DNA of 17,312 nucleotides from Bacteroidota bacterium. GTDB taxonomy: Bacteria > Bacteroidota > Bacteroidia > Chitinophagales > Chitinophagaceae. The stretch is from positions 1 through 17,312 of the forward strand of contig JAEZGI010000066.1 in the NCBI GenBank assembly GCA_023416995.1. The letters are read 5' to 3'. Positions 1 to 5,771 of this stretch are shown here, piece by piece. The notes beneath the pieces are model-generated. The model made no database searches. It saw only the letters and a program-made list of their open reading frames with translations, and had not been told where the DNA came from. Made by a program: the position numbers and the translations under genes. Within the stretch, counting starts at the first letter, position 1. Each line of letters begins with the position of its first letter.

Positions 1-28
1 TGAGGTGTGTCGATTAATCCGGACAGTG
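1..28. repeat. IS3 left terminal inverted repeat (orfB side)
   Basis: It starts TGAGGTGTG and contains ATCCGGACAGT. It matches the reverse complement of 1632-1659 at 21 of 28 positions. It would be bound and cut by the transposase. Confidence 0.8.
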
Positions 29-439
29 TAGTTGATAAGCGTTAATAATATTGTTTTGTTCTAATCAACTTCCAGACATGCTTGGATGCAATGCCTTAAC
101 AAACCTAATCAAAAAGATTCATGGGCGATAGCCCATTCCTTTTCTTCTTTCTTTTTTTGGTTCTTTTTTTCTTTATAAAATGGTTTACTGATTCGGTTGA
201 AATGCGTGTCTTTACTGCATTGTATCGATTTCAATTTTTGTTATTAATAGATAATTCTTTTACTTTTGACGTGCCGGAAAGAAGCGGAATCAGGCTCTGC
301 AGAGGTGCAACCTGCCAGGAATATTTCCGGACATCGGGGCATATCAAGTTCTTTGATAATTTCTTTGTTGTTCATCCGGAGGTCCATGACCACCTTAAAT
401 TAACGGGTTTTAATCCATGGGTTAGTATGCTGTTAATAA
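29..439. other. IS tail without a convincing gene
   Basis: This is the part of the element between its left end and the orfB stop. It is AT-rich with long T runs at 140-175. A plus-strand reading frame (121-525) crosses it, but its start codon lies inside the stem of a hairpin (121-136), its N-terminus is a low-complexity run of Phe and Leu encoded by T tracts, and it overlaps the 3' end of orfB antisense. I do not call it a gene. The region could be captured non-coding DNA or a degenerate passenger. Confidence 0.5.
114..144. terminator. possible transcription terminator hairpin in IS tail
   Basis: ATGGGC and GCCCAT (121-126 and 131-136) form a 6-bp stem with a GATA loop. It is flanked by an A-rich run on the left and a T-rich run on the right, so it could work in either direction. 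On the minus strand it would stop transcripts coming out of orfB, where five T follow the stem after GAATC. Confidence 0.4.
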
Positions 440-1300
440 TCATGATTGGCGTTTTTTATATGCATTGGGTGACAAGTACCCAAGTGAGGAGTGAAGTCTT
501 TCAGTGTTATAGTACATCTCTCTGAATTCAAAAATTTCGGTTCTGCCATCTTCAGTATTTTGAAAAACGCCTCCTTCCAATAGCTCGGCTTTGAATCTGC
601 TGAAGAAGGATTCCATATGGGCGTTATCATACGCATTCTTTGCATCACTCATACTCTGTTCAATCCCATTTTTTGTAAGGATAGCTCTAAACCTGGTAGA
701 AGCATATTGACCTCCCTTATCACTGTGTGCCAGCAGGCCGGGCTTTATCTTTCGACTTTTCAAGGCCTTTAGCAAAGACACACTGACAAGCGACTCTCTC
801 ATGTGATCCTGCAAATCCCAGCCGACAATTCTTCTGGAATACAGGTCCATCCAGGTGCTCAAGTAATTAAACTTGCCATCTGCCATCGGAATATATGTGA
901 TGTCACCTACCCATACTTCGTTTATAGAAGACGGGAAGGGTCTTGTTTTCAAGAGATTGGGGCTGATTTTTAAAGTATGACCACTATTAGTTGTTTTAGG
1001 CACAAATGATCTGGGTTGAATAGCCTTTAAGCCATTGCGCGAAAGCAGCTTCCTGACCTTATACAGGCTTATAGGGACGTTTTGATTGCCAAGCTCAGCT
1101 GCAACCCTTCGGGATCCATAACGGCGTTTATGACGATGGAAAAGATTCACTACGCGATTTTCCAGCGTAATGTTTTTCGCAGTTACCTGATATGTCTGAC
1201 CCGAGCGCCAATCATAATAACAACTGCGACTAACCTCCAACACGCTGCAAAGCAATTGAACAGAATATTGACCCGTCATCGAATGAATAAATTTATACAC
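440..1300 (-). CDS. IS3-family transposase OrfB (DDE catalytic subunit)
   Basis: This is the catalytic part of an IS3 transposase. The rve integrase core shows the DDE triad at D133 (VWVGDITY), D194 (LLAHSDKGGQY) and E230 (NAHMESFFSRFK). Spacing between D194 and E230 is the family-typical 35 residues. An N-terminal HTH_21-like stretch (CYYDW, then RYGSRRVAAEL) precedes it. The listed start is GTG. In IS3 elements this frame is normally made as an OrfAB fusion by -1 frameshifting, and here the frame is open without stops from the A7 slippery run (1336-1342) through the GTG, so the active product is probably the fusion. It appears intact, with the usual C-terminal SSLGYLSPNAY ending. Confidence 0.93.
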   Translation of the reverse strand: MYKFIHSMTGQYSVQLLCSVLEVSRSCYYDWRSGQTYQVTAKNITLENRVVNLFHRHKRRYGSRRVAAELGNQNVPISLYKVRKLLSRNGLKAIQPRSFVPKTTNSGHTLKISPNLLKTRPFPSSINEVWVGDITYIPMADGKFNYLSTWMDLYSRRIVGWDLQDHMRESLVSVSLLKALKSRKIKPGLLAHSDKGGQYASTRFRAILTKNGIEQSMSDAKNAYDNAHMESFFSRFKAELLEGGVFQNTEDGRTEIFEFREMYYNTERLHSSLGYLSPNAYKKRQS

Positions 1301-1305
1301 CGTTT

Positions 1306-1608
1306 TCAGGTCCCACGGCTGAAGATGGCCAATGCTTTTTTTAAAATATCACGTTCCTGCTCTGTACGGCGCAGTTCAGCTTTCAAGCGATCTACCTCCG
1401 CATTTGAATTTGAGCCCGTAAGGTTTGAACCCGAGCTGGGTGAAGCAATGTTTGATAACTTGATCCAACGATAAATTAAATTTGTTCCGATACCCAAGGC
1501 CTGAGAAACTTCGGCAGCGGAACGTCCGGATGAAATCATCTTCAGAACATCTTCTTTGAATGATGCGTCATACTTTCTACGAGATCTTTTCGTGTTTTTG
1601 CCAGTCAT
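1306..1608 (-). CDS. IS3-family transposase OrfA (helix-turn-helix subunit)
   Basis: This 100-residue protein is the DNA-binding half of the IS3 transposase. Residues about 10-50 (RRKYDASFKEDVLKMI through GIGTNLIYRWIK) form the HTH_Tnp_1 helix-turn-helix. Residues about 70-97 (VDRLKAELRRTEQERDILK) form the leucine-zipper-like coiled coil used for multimerisation. The frame ends with RGT and TGA at 1306, just after the slippery A7 sequence. It probably binds the terminal repeats and, alone, represses transposition as in related elements (family knowledge). Confidence 0.92.
   Translation of the reverse strand: MTGKNTKRSRRKYDASFKEDVLKMISSGRSAAEVSQALGIGTNLIYRWIKLSNIASPSSGSNLTGSNSNAEVDRLKAELRRTEQERDILKKALAIFSRGT
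1336..1342 (-). other. programmed -1 frameshift slippery site
   Basis: On the minus strand the end of orfA reads TTA AAA AAA GCA, a run of seven A of the A-AAA-AAA kind used for -1 slippage in IS3 elements. After a -1 shift the reading continues through CAT CTT CAG CCG TGG GAC and joins the orfB frame with no stop. The product would be the OrfAB transposase. Confidence 0.7.
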
Positions 1609-1631
1609 TGTTTTGCAAATTTAAGCAACTT

Positions 1632-1659
1632 AACTGTCCGGATAAATTAGTACATCTCA
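1632..1659. repeat. IS3 right terminal inverted repeat (orfA side)
   Basis: Read on the minus strand it begins TGAGATGTAC and contains ATCCGGACAGT, pairing with the repeat at 1-28. It lies 24 bp upstream of the orfA start, so the orfA promoter probably overlaps it. Confidence 0.8.
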
Positions 1660-1746
1660 AGTTCGACTGAGTAGCACTTGGCGGACAATCGAGTATCCAC
1701 TTCTTAAGGGGAAAAATTCTATAATATTTCATAATGTGTTTATACC

Positions 1747-2001
1747 ATGATAACGAAAGGAAAAATTGCCATTTACAGGCATTATAGAGGCGATATTGAC
1801 GGATGGGCTCGGGCAGGGACTGTTGAACAAAAGGCAATTATGACAGATAAGGATTGGCTTGTAATAGAAAGTTGTGTTCAAGATATTAAACTGGCAAAGA
1901 ATGGCCTTGCATCAAAAAGTTATGTTGCTCTTATATATGACCGCTTACATGAAATTTGTGATAGCCAAGAAACGATTGATGAGCTTAAAGCAATCGCTTA
2001 G
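1747..2001 (+). CDS. hypothetical 84-aa protein, possible orphan immunity protein
   Basis: The protein starts MITKGKIAIYRHYRGDIDGW and is 84 residues long. It is acidic to neutral, with no signal peptide or membrane segment and a mostly helical appearance. I do not recognise a named domain. It sits 87 bp right of the IS and 133 bp left of an RHS core remnant on the same strand. In RHS loci, displaced cassettes run toxin tip, immunity gene, then an orphan core fragment. By that logic this could be the immunity gene of a toxin now lost to the IS insertion; this is inference from position only. The start lacks a Shine-Dalgarno, which is usual for Bacteroidota. An alternative is an unrelated small gene. 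Confidence 0.55.
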   Translation: MITKGKIAIYRHYRGDIDGWARAGTVEQKAIMTDKDWLVIESCVQDIKLAKNGLASKSYVALIYDRLHEICDSQETIDELKAIA

Positions 2002-2036
2002 CCACTTGTTAAAACCGGTTCACAAACATTTTTCAC

Positions 2037-2113
2037 CTTTAATTTCTGTAATTATCAATTATCGCAATTTAAAAATTATTCATCTGGGCGCTTTATTTTC
2101 TGTAATAATCAAT
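2037..2113. repeat. pair of 23-bp direct repeats, 54-bp period
   Basis: The segments at 2037-2059 and 2091-2113 both read CTTTA, TTTCTGTAA, then ATCAAT with two mismatches (21 of 23 identical). They lie in the AT-rich gap between the 84-aa ORF and the RHS remnant. They may be duplication scars or a binding-site pair. Function is unknown. Confidence 0.5.
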
Positions 2114-2134
2114 GGCTTTTTGAGGAACTCCTGA

Positions 2135-2427
2135 GTGTGTCAATTAGATAATCTTTCGGCTAGTTATTATCCGTTTGGGCTGACTATGACGGTGACTAGT
2201 TCGAAGGCGGAGGCAAAGCGCGAGAATGACAGCAAATTCAACGGAATAGAGCACACGACCGATCTAGATCTCAGCCAGTACGACGCGTTTTTTAGAACTA
2301 TGGACCCGCAAACGGGCAGATGGTGATAATTGATCAAAAGCCCACGGATAAAGAGAACCTTTATGCAGCGATGGCCAATAATCCGATTCGGTATCCGGAT
2401 TTTCTCGGAGACTCACTACTAAACTAG
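2135..2427 (+). pseudogene. RHS-repeat core remnant, frameshifted
   Basis: The first frame (2135-2326) reads YYPFGLTM, then KFNGIEHTTDLDLSQYDA, then RTMDPQTGRW. This is the C-terminal RHS-core signature of Bacteroidota (YYPFG, NGKE-like, DxxxxRxxDPxxGRW). A TGA follows at 2324-2326. In the next frame, 2327-2427 continues the family motif as IDQKPTDKENLYAAMANN and NPIRYPDFLGD, ending at a TAG. Restoring one G near 2324 gives GRWWIIDQKP, so a single-base deletion explains the break. No toxin tip follows the PDFLGD hinge and no long RHS protein precedes it. This is therefore a fragment of a polymorphic toxin gene, not a working one. Confidence 0.88.
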
Positions 2428-2457
2428 TTTCTGATAAGTGTATATACTGGTACATGG

Positions 2458-2510
2458 TACCCCCTGTTCTGAATTATGATACCCCCTCATTCTGGAAGAT
2501 GGCCCCCAGT
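2458..2510. repeat. tandem 21-22-bp motif, possible IS end remnant
   Basis: TACCCCCT, a short spacer, then TTCTG recurs at 2458 and 2480, with a decayed third unit (GGCCCCCAG) at 2501. Repeated short motifs of this kind are found at IS21-family ends, but no istA/istB or other transposase is nearby. The assignment is tentative. Confidence 0.3.
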
Positions 2511-2664
2511 ACAAGCCAGGCCGCTATGGCTTTGACAATGCAAAAAAAGTTGGGTAGCTGAGGCTTTAGTAAAAATGCCGAGGTTTTACAACTGTCATTC
2601 CGGCGCATGGTGGTTTTTCATCACTTTTGGTGCAAGTACGCTCAATAAGTACCATGCTAAGTCC
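2511..2664. other. intergenic stretch with no recognisable gene
   Basis: Between the tandem motif and the tRNA terminator I see no open frame of note and no clear structure. It is probably the end of the decayed accessory segment. Confidence 0.5.
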
Positions 2665-2697
2665 AAAAAAAAGGCTCCATCTTGATGAAACCTTTTT
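2665..2697 (-). terminator. Rho-independent terminator of the tRNA-Val unit
   Basis: Read on the minus strand, AAAAAGGTTTCAT and ATGGAGCCTTTTT pair across a CAAG loop (13 bp with two G-T wobbles) and continue into a run of eight T. It begins 7 bp after the tRNA 3' end. Confidence 0.85.
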
Positions 2698-2703
2698 GTG
2701 ATG

Positions 2704-2778
2704 TGGGAGTTGACGGGTTCGAACCGCCGACCCTCTGCTTGTAAGGCAGATGCTCTGAACCAGCTGAGCTAAACTCCC
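2704..2778 (-). tRNA. tRNA-Val (anticodon UAC)
   Basis: The minus strand folds as a full cloverleaf. The acceptor stem pairs GGGAGTT with AACTCCC and has discriminator A. The D arm reads GCTCAGCTGGTTCAGAGC. The anticodon stem TCTGC/GCAGA encloses CTTACAA, giving anticodon UAC (+ strand 2741-2743), which reads valine GUA and probably other GUN codons. The T loop reads GGTTCGAACC-like (CGGTTCGAACCCG). The 3' CCA is not encoded, so it must be added by CCA transferase. It is the last and only intact member of a three-copy tandem array behind one promoter. Confidence 0.97.
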
Positions 2779-2807
2779 AATAATATGTTAGAACTAAGAA
2801 ATTTTGC

Positions 2808-2865
2808 CCGCCGACTCTCCCGTTTTGTAAAACGGGATGCTCTGAACCAGCTGAGCTAAACTCCC
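2808..2865 (-). pseudogene. tRNA-Val 5'-half fragment, copy B
   Basis: It is identical to the intact tRNA-Val from the 5' end through the D arm (GGGAGTTTAGCTCAGCTGG and onward). It then has an altered, longer anticodon hairpin (TCCCGTT/AACGGGA around TTACAA, still containing TAC). The match stops after GTCGGCGG, so the T arm and 3' acceptor strand are missing. It therefore cannot form a cloverleaf. It lies between the promoter and the working tRNA, so it is probably transcribed as leader. Confidence 0.85.
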
Positions 2866-2893
2866 TATTTTTTAGAACTATGAATTAGAACTA

Positions 2894-2948
2894 CCGACTC
2901 TCCCTTTTTGTAAAACGGGATGCTCTGAACCAGCTGAGCTAAACTCCC
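2894..2948 (-). pseudogene. tRNA-Val 5'-half fragment, copy C
   Basis: This second 5' half is nearly identical to copy B. It differs in the 3' side of the anticodon hairpin, where one pair is lost. It again lacks the T arm and 3' acceptor strand. Copies A, B and C recur at 83-87-bp spacing and their spacers share TTAGAACTA (2788-2796, 2872-2880, 2885-2893). The arrangement looks like an old tandem tRNA array in which two members lost their 3' halves. Confidence 0.85.
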
Positions 2949-2966
2949 TTTTTCCGTTTGGGATTG

Positions 2967-2997
2967 CAAAGATAGGGGAATGAATATCTTACGCAAA
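2967..2997 (-). promoter_or_regulatory. Bacteroidota-type promoter of the tRNA-Val unit
   Basis: On the minus strand, TTTG (2994-2997) is followed after exactly 19 bp by TATCTTTG (2967-2974). This matches the Bacteroidota consensus TTTG-N19-TAnnTTTG. Transcription should begin near 2960, so fragments C and B lie in the leader upstream of the intact tRNA. Confidence 0.8.
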
Positions 2998-3051
2998 TTT
3001 TTTTCTTATTTTTTTCTTGAAAAACTGATCGATCAATCACTGCGAGATAAA

Positions 3052-4326
3052 TCACAACTTCCACTCAACAATCTTATTCACCCACTCAGCCTTTCTCGGA
3101 ACAGTCACCTTGATATAATTATCAGTATAACCTTCCATCATCGCGTCGTTGCTATGTTTTTCAAACAACACTTTGCGGGTTTCGCCCGAATGCTGGGCGT
3201 TGAAGTACTGTTGCTTCATGTACGAAAGATTGCGCAAAGCTTTATTACGTTCGTTACGTATATGCATCGGAACAACCGGTTCTATTTCTAAAGCTTTTGT
3301 GTTAGCGCGCTCGGAATATGTAAACACATGCAAATAGGAAACATCCAGGGCATGTAAAAAGTCATAAGTCTCACGGAACTCAACATCCGTTTCGCCGGGG
3401 AAACCAACGATCACATCCACGCCAATCGCGCAATGCGGCATCAGGGTTTTGATCAATGCCACACGATCGGCATACAACTCGCGCTGGTAACGGCGACGCA
3501 TCAGACGCAATATGGTATTACTGCCGCTCTGAAGCGGAATATGAAAATGCGGCATGAACTTATCGCTGTTGGCAACAAATTCAATGATGTCATTGGTAAG
3601 CAAATTAGGCTCAATAGAAGAGATCCGGTAACGCGCAATGCCATCAATCTTATCCAACTCCTGCACGAGGTCAAAAAAGCTTTCTGCGCTCTTTTTATTG
3701 CCATCAGGGCCCTTGCCGAAGTCGCCCAGGTTTACACCCGTTAACACGATCTCCTGCACACCGGTGCCCGCAAGTTGGCGCACGTTTGATACGACATTTT
3801 CAACAACGTCACTGCGGCTTTTCCCCCGCGCCATCGGAATCGTACAAAAGGAACAGGAATAATCACAACCATCCTGCACCTTCAGAAAAGTGCGGGTGCG
3901 GTCATTCATCGAAAATGATGCATTAAAACCAGTAACCTCACCGATATCACAACTGCAGATCTTTGCCGAATCACCCTTTGATAAATCCTTCAGGTGCTGG
4001 CCAATATTAAACTTTTCCGCCGCCCCAAGAACCAGGTCAACCCCGGGGATCGTCGCGATTTCAGCAGGCTTCAGCTGAGCGTAGCAACCAGTGATCACCA
4101 CAAAACTTTCCGGTGCCTGCCGCTGAATCTTCCGAACCAGGTAGCGGCATTCCTTATCAGCGTTTTCAGTAACGGAACAGGTGTTGATCACGTACACATC
4201 GGCAGGTTCGGTAAACTCACGTTTCTCAAAACCTTCCGCTTCCAGTAAACGCGATAGCGAAGAAGTCTCTGAAAAATTCAGTTTACAACCCAAAGTATGA
4301 AACGCAACAGTTCTTTTCGCCGACAT
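3052..4326 (-). CDS. mtaB: tRNA (N6-threonylcarbamoyladenosine(37)-C2)-methylthiotransferase MtaB
   Basis: This radical-SAM enzyme converts t6A37 to ms2t6A37 in tRNAs that read ANN codons. The N-terminal UPF0004 domain carries cluster cysteines C14 (HTLGCKLN), C50 (NTCSVT) and C81 (TGCYAQ). The radical SAM motif CxxxCxxC is C154-DYS-C158-SF-C161. GFPGETDVEF and HVFTYSERANT follow as usual. A C-terminal TRAM domain begins near residue 380. The protein ends at VEWKL, perhaps 10-15 residues earlier than many relatives, so the last TRAM strand may be clipped; I cannot confirm this by eye. At 424 residues it is otherwise complete. A TAACTTTG box ends only 7 bp before the ATG, so the mRNA is probably nearly leaderless. 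It is divergent from the DUF4258 gene. Confidence 0.95.
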   Translation of the reverse strand: MSAKRTVAFHTLGCKLNFSETSSLSRLLEAEGFEKREFTEPADVYVINTCSVTENADKECRYLVRKIQRQAPESFVVITGCYAQLKPAEIATIPGVDLVLGAAEKFNIGQHLKDLSKGDSAKICSCDIGEVTGFNASFSMNDRTRTFLKVQDGCDYSCSFCTIPMARGKSRSDVVENVVSNVRQLAGTGVQEIVLTGVNLGDFGKGPDGNKKSAESFFDLVQELDKIDGIARYRISSIEPNLLTNDIIEFVANSDKFMPHFHIPLQSGSNTILRLMRRRYQRELYADRVALIKTLMPHCAIGVDVIVGFPGETDVEFRETYDFLHALDVSYLHVFTYSERANTKALEIEPVVPMHIRNERNKALRNLSYMKQQYFNAQHSGETRKVLFEKHSNDAMMEGYTDNYIKVTVPRKAEWVNKIVEWKL

Positions 4327-4333
4327 AAGGGCG

Positions 4334-4341
4334 CAAAGTTA
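4334..4341 (-). promoter_or_regulatory. mtaB -7 promoter element
   Basis: TAACTTTG on the minus strand fits the Bacteroidota TAnnTTTG element. Only 7 bp separate it from the mtaB ATG. A TTTG lies 11 bp upstream, which is too close for a canonical -33 element, so the upstream half is uncertain. Confidence 0.55.
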
Positions 4342-4365
4342 CTATAAATCGGCAAACGGGGTAGT

Positions 4366-4377
4366 GCCCAATTGGGC
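4366..4377. promoter_or_regulatory. 12-bp perfect palindrome between divergent genes
   Basis: GCCCAATTGGGC lies between mtaB and the DUF4258 gene, 22 bp before the latter's ATG. It could be an operator for a dimeric regulator, or chance. No regulator gene is adjacent. Confidence 0.3.
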
Positions 4378-4398
4378 GATTGAATATCTTGCATCCCT

Positions 4399-4869
4399 AT
4401 GAGACAACGTAGAAGGACCGTTTTCCTGGTATTGTTAGTGTCGATCACAACGCTGGTGCTTGTGCAACGGAACCAGCAAGCAGGGAACGTTGACGCTGCG
4501 GGATCGATACCCGCAAAAGAAAAAACGGGCCAAAATGCAGCTTCAGAACCCGCAAAATTCAACTCAGCTGATAAACAAGGAGGGGTCGAATTCAACCGCA
4601 AACTCGACAAAATCATCTATTCCCGCCACGGACGGTGCCGGATGGATTGCCGCAACATCGACGAATACGAAATCAAAGAAATCCGCGACAAAGGAAAAAT
4701 CAACTGGGAAAAGTCGGACCTCAAAGCCAAAGGCGATCCGCGTTTCGCACTCGAAGGCATCACCCGCGATAAGCAACTGGTTCGGGTGGTATTCGCACAA
4801 ACCGACGATGCACTGGTACTGGTAACATGCATCGATCTGAATACCGACTGGACCTGTCATTGTAACTAA
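4399..4869 (+). CDS. DUF4258 domain-containing exported or anchored protein
   Basis: The protein has 156 residues. It starts MRQRRRTVF followed by a hydrophobic segment at about 8-22 (VFLVLLVSITTLVLV), so it is an N-terminal signal anchor or uncleaved signal. A low-complexity linker runs to about 60. The DUF4258 domain is at about 70-156, with YSRHGRCRMDCRNI, KSDLKAKGDPRFALEG, VRVVFAQ and a Cys-rich end WTCHCN. Cysteines at about 80, 84, 144, 153 and 155 may bind a metal or form disulphides. DUF4258 has no established function; it resembles small RelE-like folds in some descriptions, so I assign none. It begins a plus-strand series with plsC (48 bp later) and priA, possibly an operon. Confidence 0.8.
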   Translation: MRQRRRTVFLVLLVSITTLVLVQRNQQAGNVDAAGSIPAKEKTGQNAASEPAKFNSADKQGGVEFNRKLDKIIYSRHGRCRMDCRNIDEYEIKEIRDKGKINWEKSDLKAKGDPRFALEGITRDKQLVRVVFAQTDDALVLVTCIDLNTDWTCHCN

Positions 4870-4917
4870 ACCGCCAATTAGTTTTTCCCGCTCCAAAATG
4901 ATATTTTTCCTTTTCAA

Positions 4918-5712
4918 GTGCGTGAATTGATCAAGATATTTGTTTCGGCGGCCAGGTATTTGTATGCGGCTTATGCGCTGGTCATCTTCCTGGCAACCAT
5001 GTTTATTATTGTGCCCTTTGTGGTGATTGCTTCCTTTTTCGGACGCGTTCGCGGGGGTAACGCGATCTACCGGATCTGCACATTCTGGGCCGATACCTGG
5101 TTTTTCCTGATCGGTATCCGGCATCGTAATTACTACGAGGTGCCGCACGATAAATCGAAACAATACATCTTTGTTGCTAACCACATCTCGTATATCGATG
5201 CACCAATACTTGCCAAAGCTCTGCGTCAGCATGTTCGGGTCCTGGGCAAGGTCGAAACTTCAAAAGTGCCGGTGTTTGGGTATATCTACCGGAAAGCGGT
5301 GGTTACGGTAGATCGCAGCCACGCTGCTGCGCGTGCCAATAGTGTCCGTATCCTAAAATCTGTGCTTAAGAAAGACATTTCTATTTTTATCTTTCCTGAA
5401 GGCACCTTTAATGAAACCCATGCGCCGCTTAAATCCTTTTTTGACGGTGCTTTCCGACTGGCTATCGAAATGCAGACACCCATCAAACCGATCATTTTTC
5501 TTGACGCATACGATCGCATGTGCTATAAGCAGGTACTCCATCTCACACCGGGCAGGTCAAGGGCGATATTTATGAAAGAGATTTCAACTACAGGTCTCAC
5601 AATAGCAGATCTTCAACAACTCAAGGCAAAGGTTTATGTTGCGATGGAAGCAAAACTGATTGAGCACAATGCGTCCTGGATCCGGCCGCAAAACACGATC
5701 AATAACCCGTAA
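4918..5712 (+). CDS. plsC: 1-acyl-sn-glycerol-3-phosphate acyltransferase family protein
   Basis: This is a PlsC-family membrane acyltransferase, most likely adding the second acyl chain to lysophosphatidic acid to give phosphatidic acid. A membrane segment lies at about 17-42 (YALVIFLATMFIIVPFVVI). The catalytic motif I is N88-H89-ISYI-D94. Motif II lies around 116-134 (KVPVFGYIYRKAVVTVDR). Motif III is FPEGTF at 159-164, and the IKPIIF stretch near 190 fits motif IV. Length (264) is normal. I chose the GTG at 4918 because no in-frame ATG lies before residue 28 and the membrane segment is then complete. Some relatives acylate ornithine lipids or other acceptors, so substrate is inferred. Confidence 0.88.
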   Translation: MRELIKIFVSAARYLYAAYALVIFLATMFIIVPFVVIASFFGRVRGGNAIYRICTFWADTWFFLIGIRHRNYYEVPHDKSKQYIFVANHISYIDAPILAKALRQHVRVLGKVETSKVPVFGYIYRKAVVTVDRSHAAARANSVRILKSVLKKDISIFIFPEGTFNETHAPLKSFFDGAFRLAIEMQTPIKPIIFLDAYDRMCYKQVLHLTPGRSRAIFMKEISTTGLTIADLQQLKAKVYVAMEAKLIEHNASWIRPQNTINNP

Positions 5713-5721
5713 TTAACGGGT
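5705..5721 (+). terminator. small hairpin at the plsC stop
   Basis: ACCCGT and ACGGGT pair across AATTA, with the TAA stop in the loop side. Only a weak T-run follows (TAGTTTC), so it may attenuate rather than terminate between plsC and priA. Confidence 0.3.
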
Positions 5722-5771
5722 AGTTTCAAAACCTTCCGCTGTATATTGCGGGTTGCACCGAATGGCAGAAC

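Larger units (their letters stand above)
1..1659 (-). mobile_element. IS3-family insertion sequence
   Basis: The element is bounded by imperfect 28-bp inverted repeats (21 of 28 positions match by eye) that begin TG and end CA, as is usual for the IS3 family, and share the inner block TCCGGACAGT. It carries orfA and orfB on the minus strand with an A7 slippery run between them. The left end coincides with base 1 of the window, so the target duplication cannot be checked; the right flank begins AGTTCG. Its length of 1659 bp exceeds the roughly 1.2-1.5 kb usual in this family because 439 bp lie between the orfB stop and the left end. It is inserted beside RHS remnants, a typical accessory location. 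Confidence 0.85.

Noticed and set aside
121..525. Plus-strand frame of 134 codons at the left end
   Set aside because: Its start lies in a terminator-like hairpin, its N-terminus is encoded by T tracts, and its 3' part runs antisense to orfB.
2704..2948. The tandem tRNA copies as a CRISPR-like or integration-site array
   Set aside because: The repeats are clearly tRNA-Val 5' halves at 83-87 bp spacing with related spacers. Integrases typically use tRNA 3' ends, which are what is missing here, and no integrase is in the window.
2704..4326. A functional link between the tRNA-Val unit and mtaB because they are adjacent
   Set aside because: MtaB acts on t6A37 in tRNAs reading ANN codons. tRNA-Val(UAC) reads GUN codons and is not expected to carry t6A, so adjacency is probably incidental.
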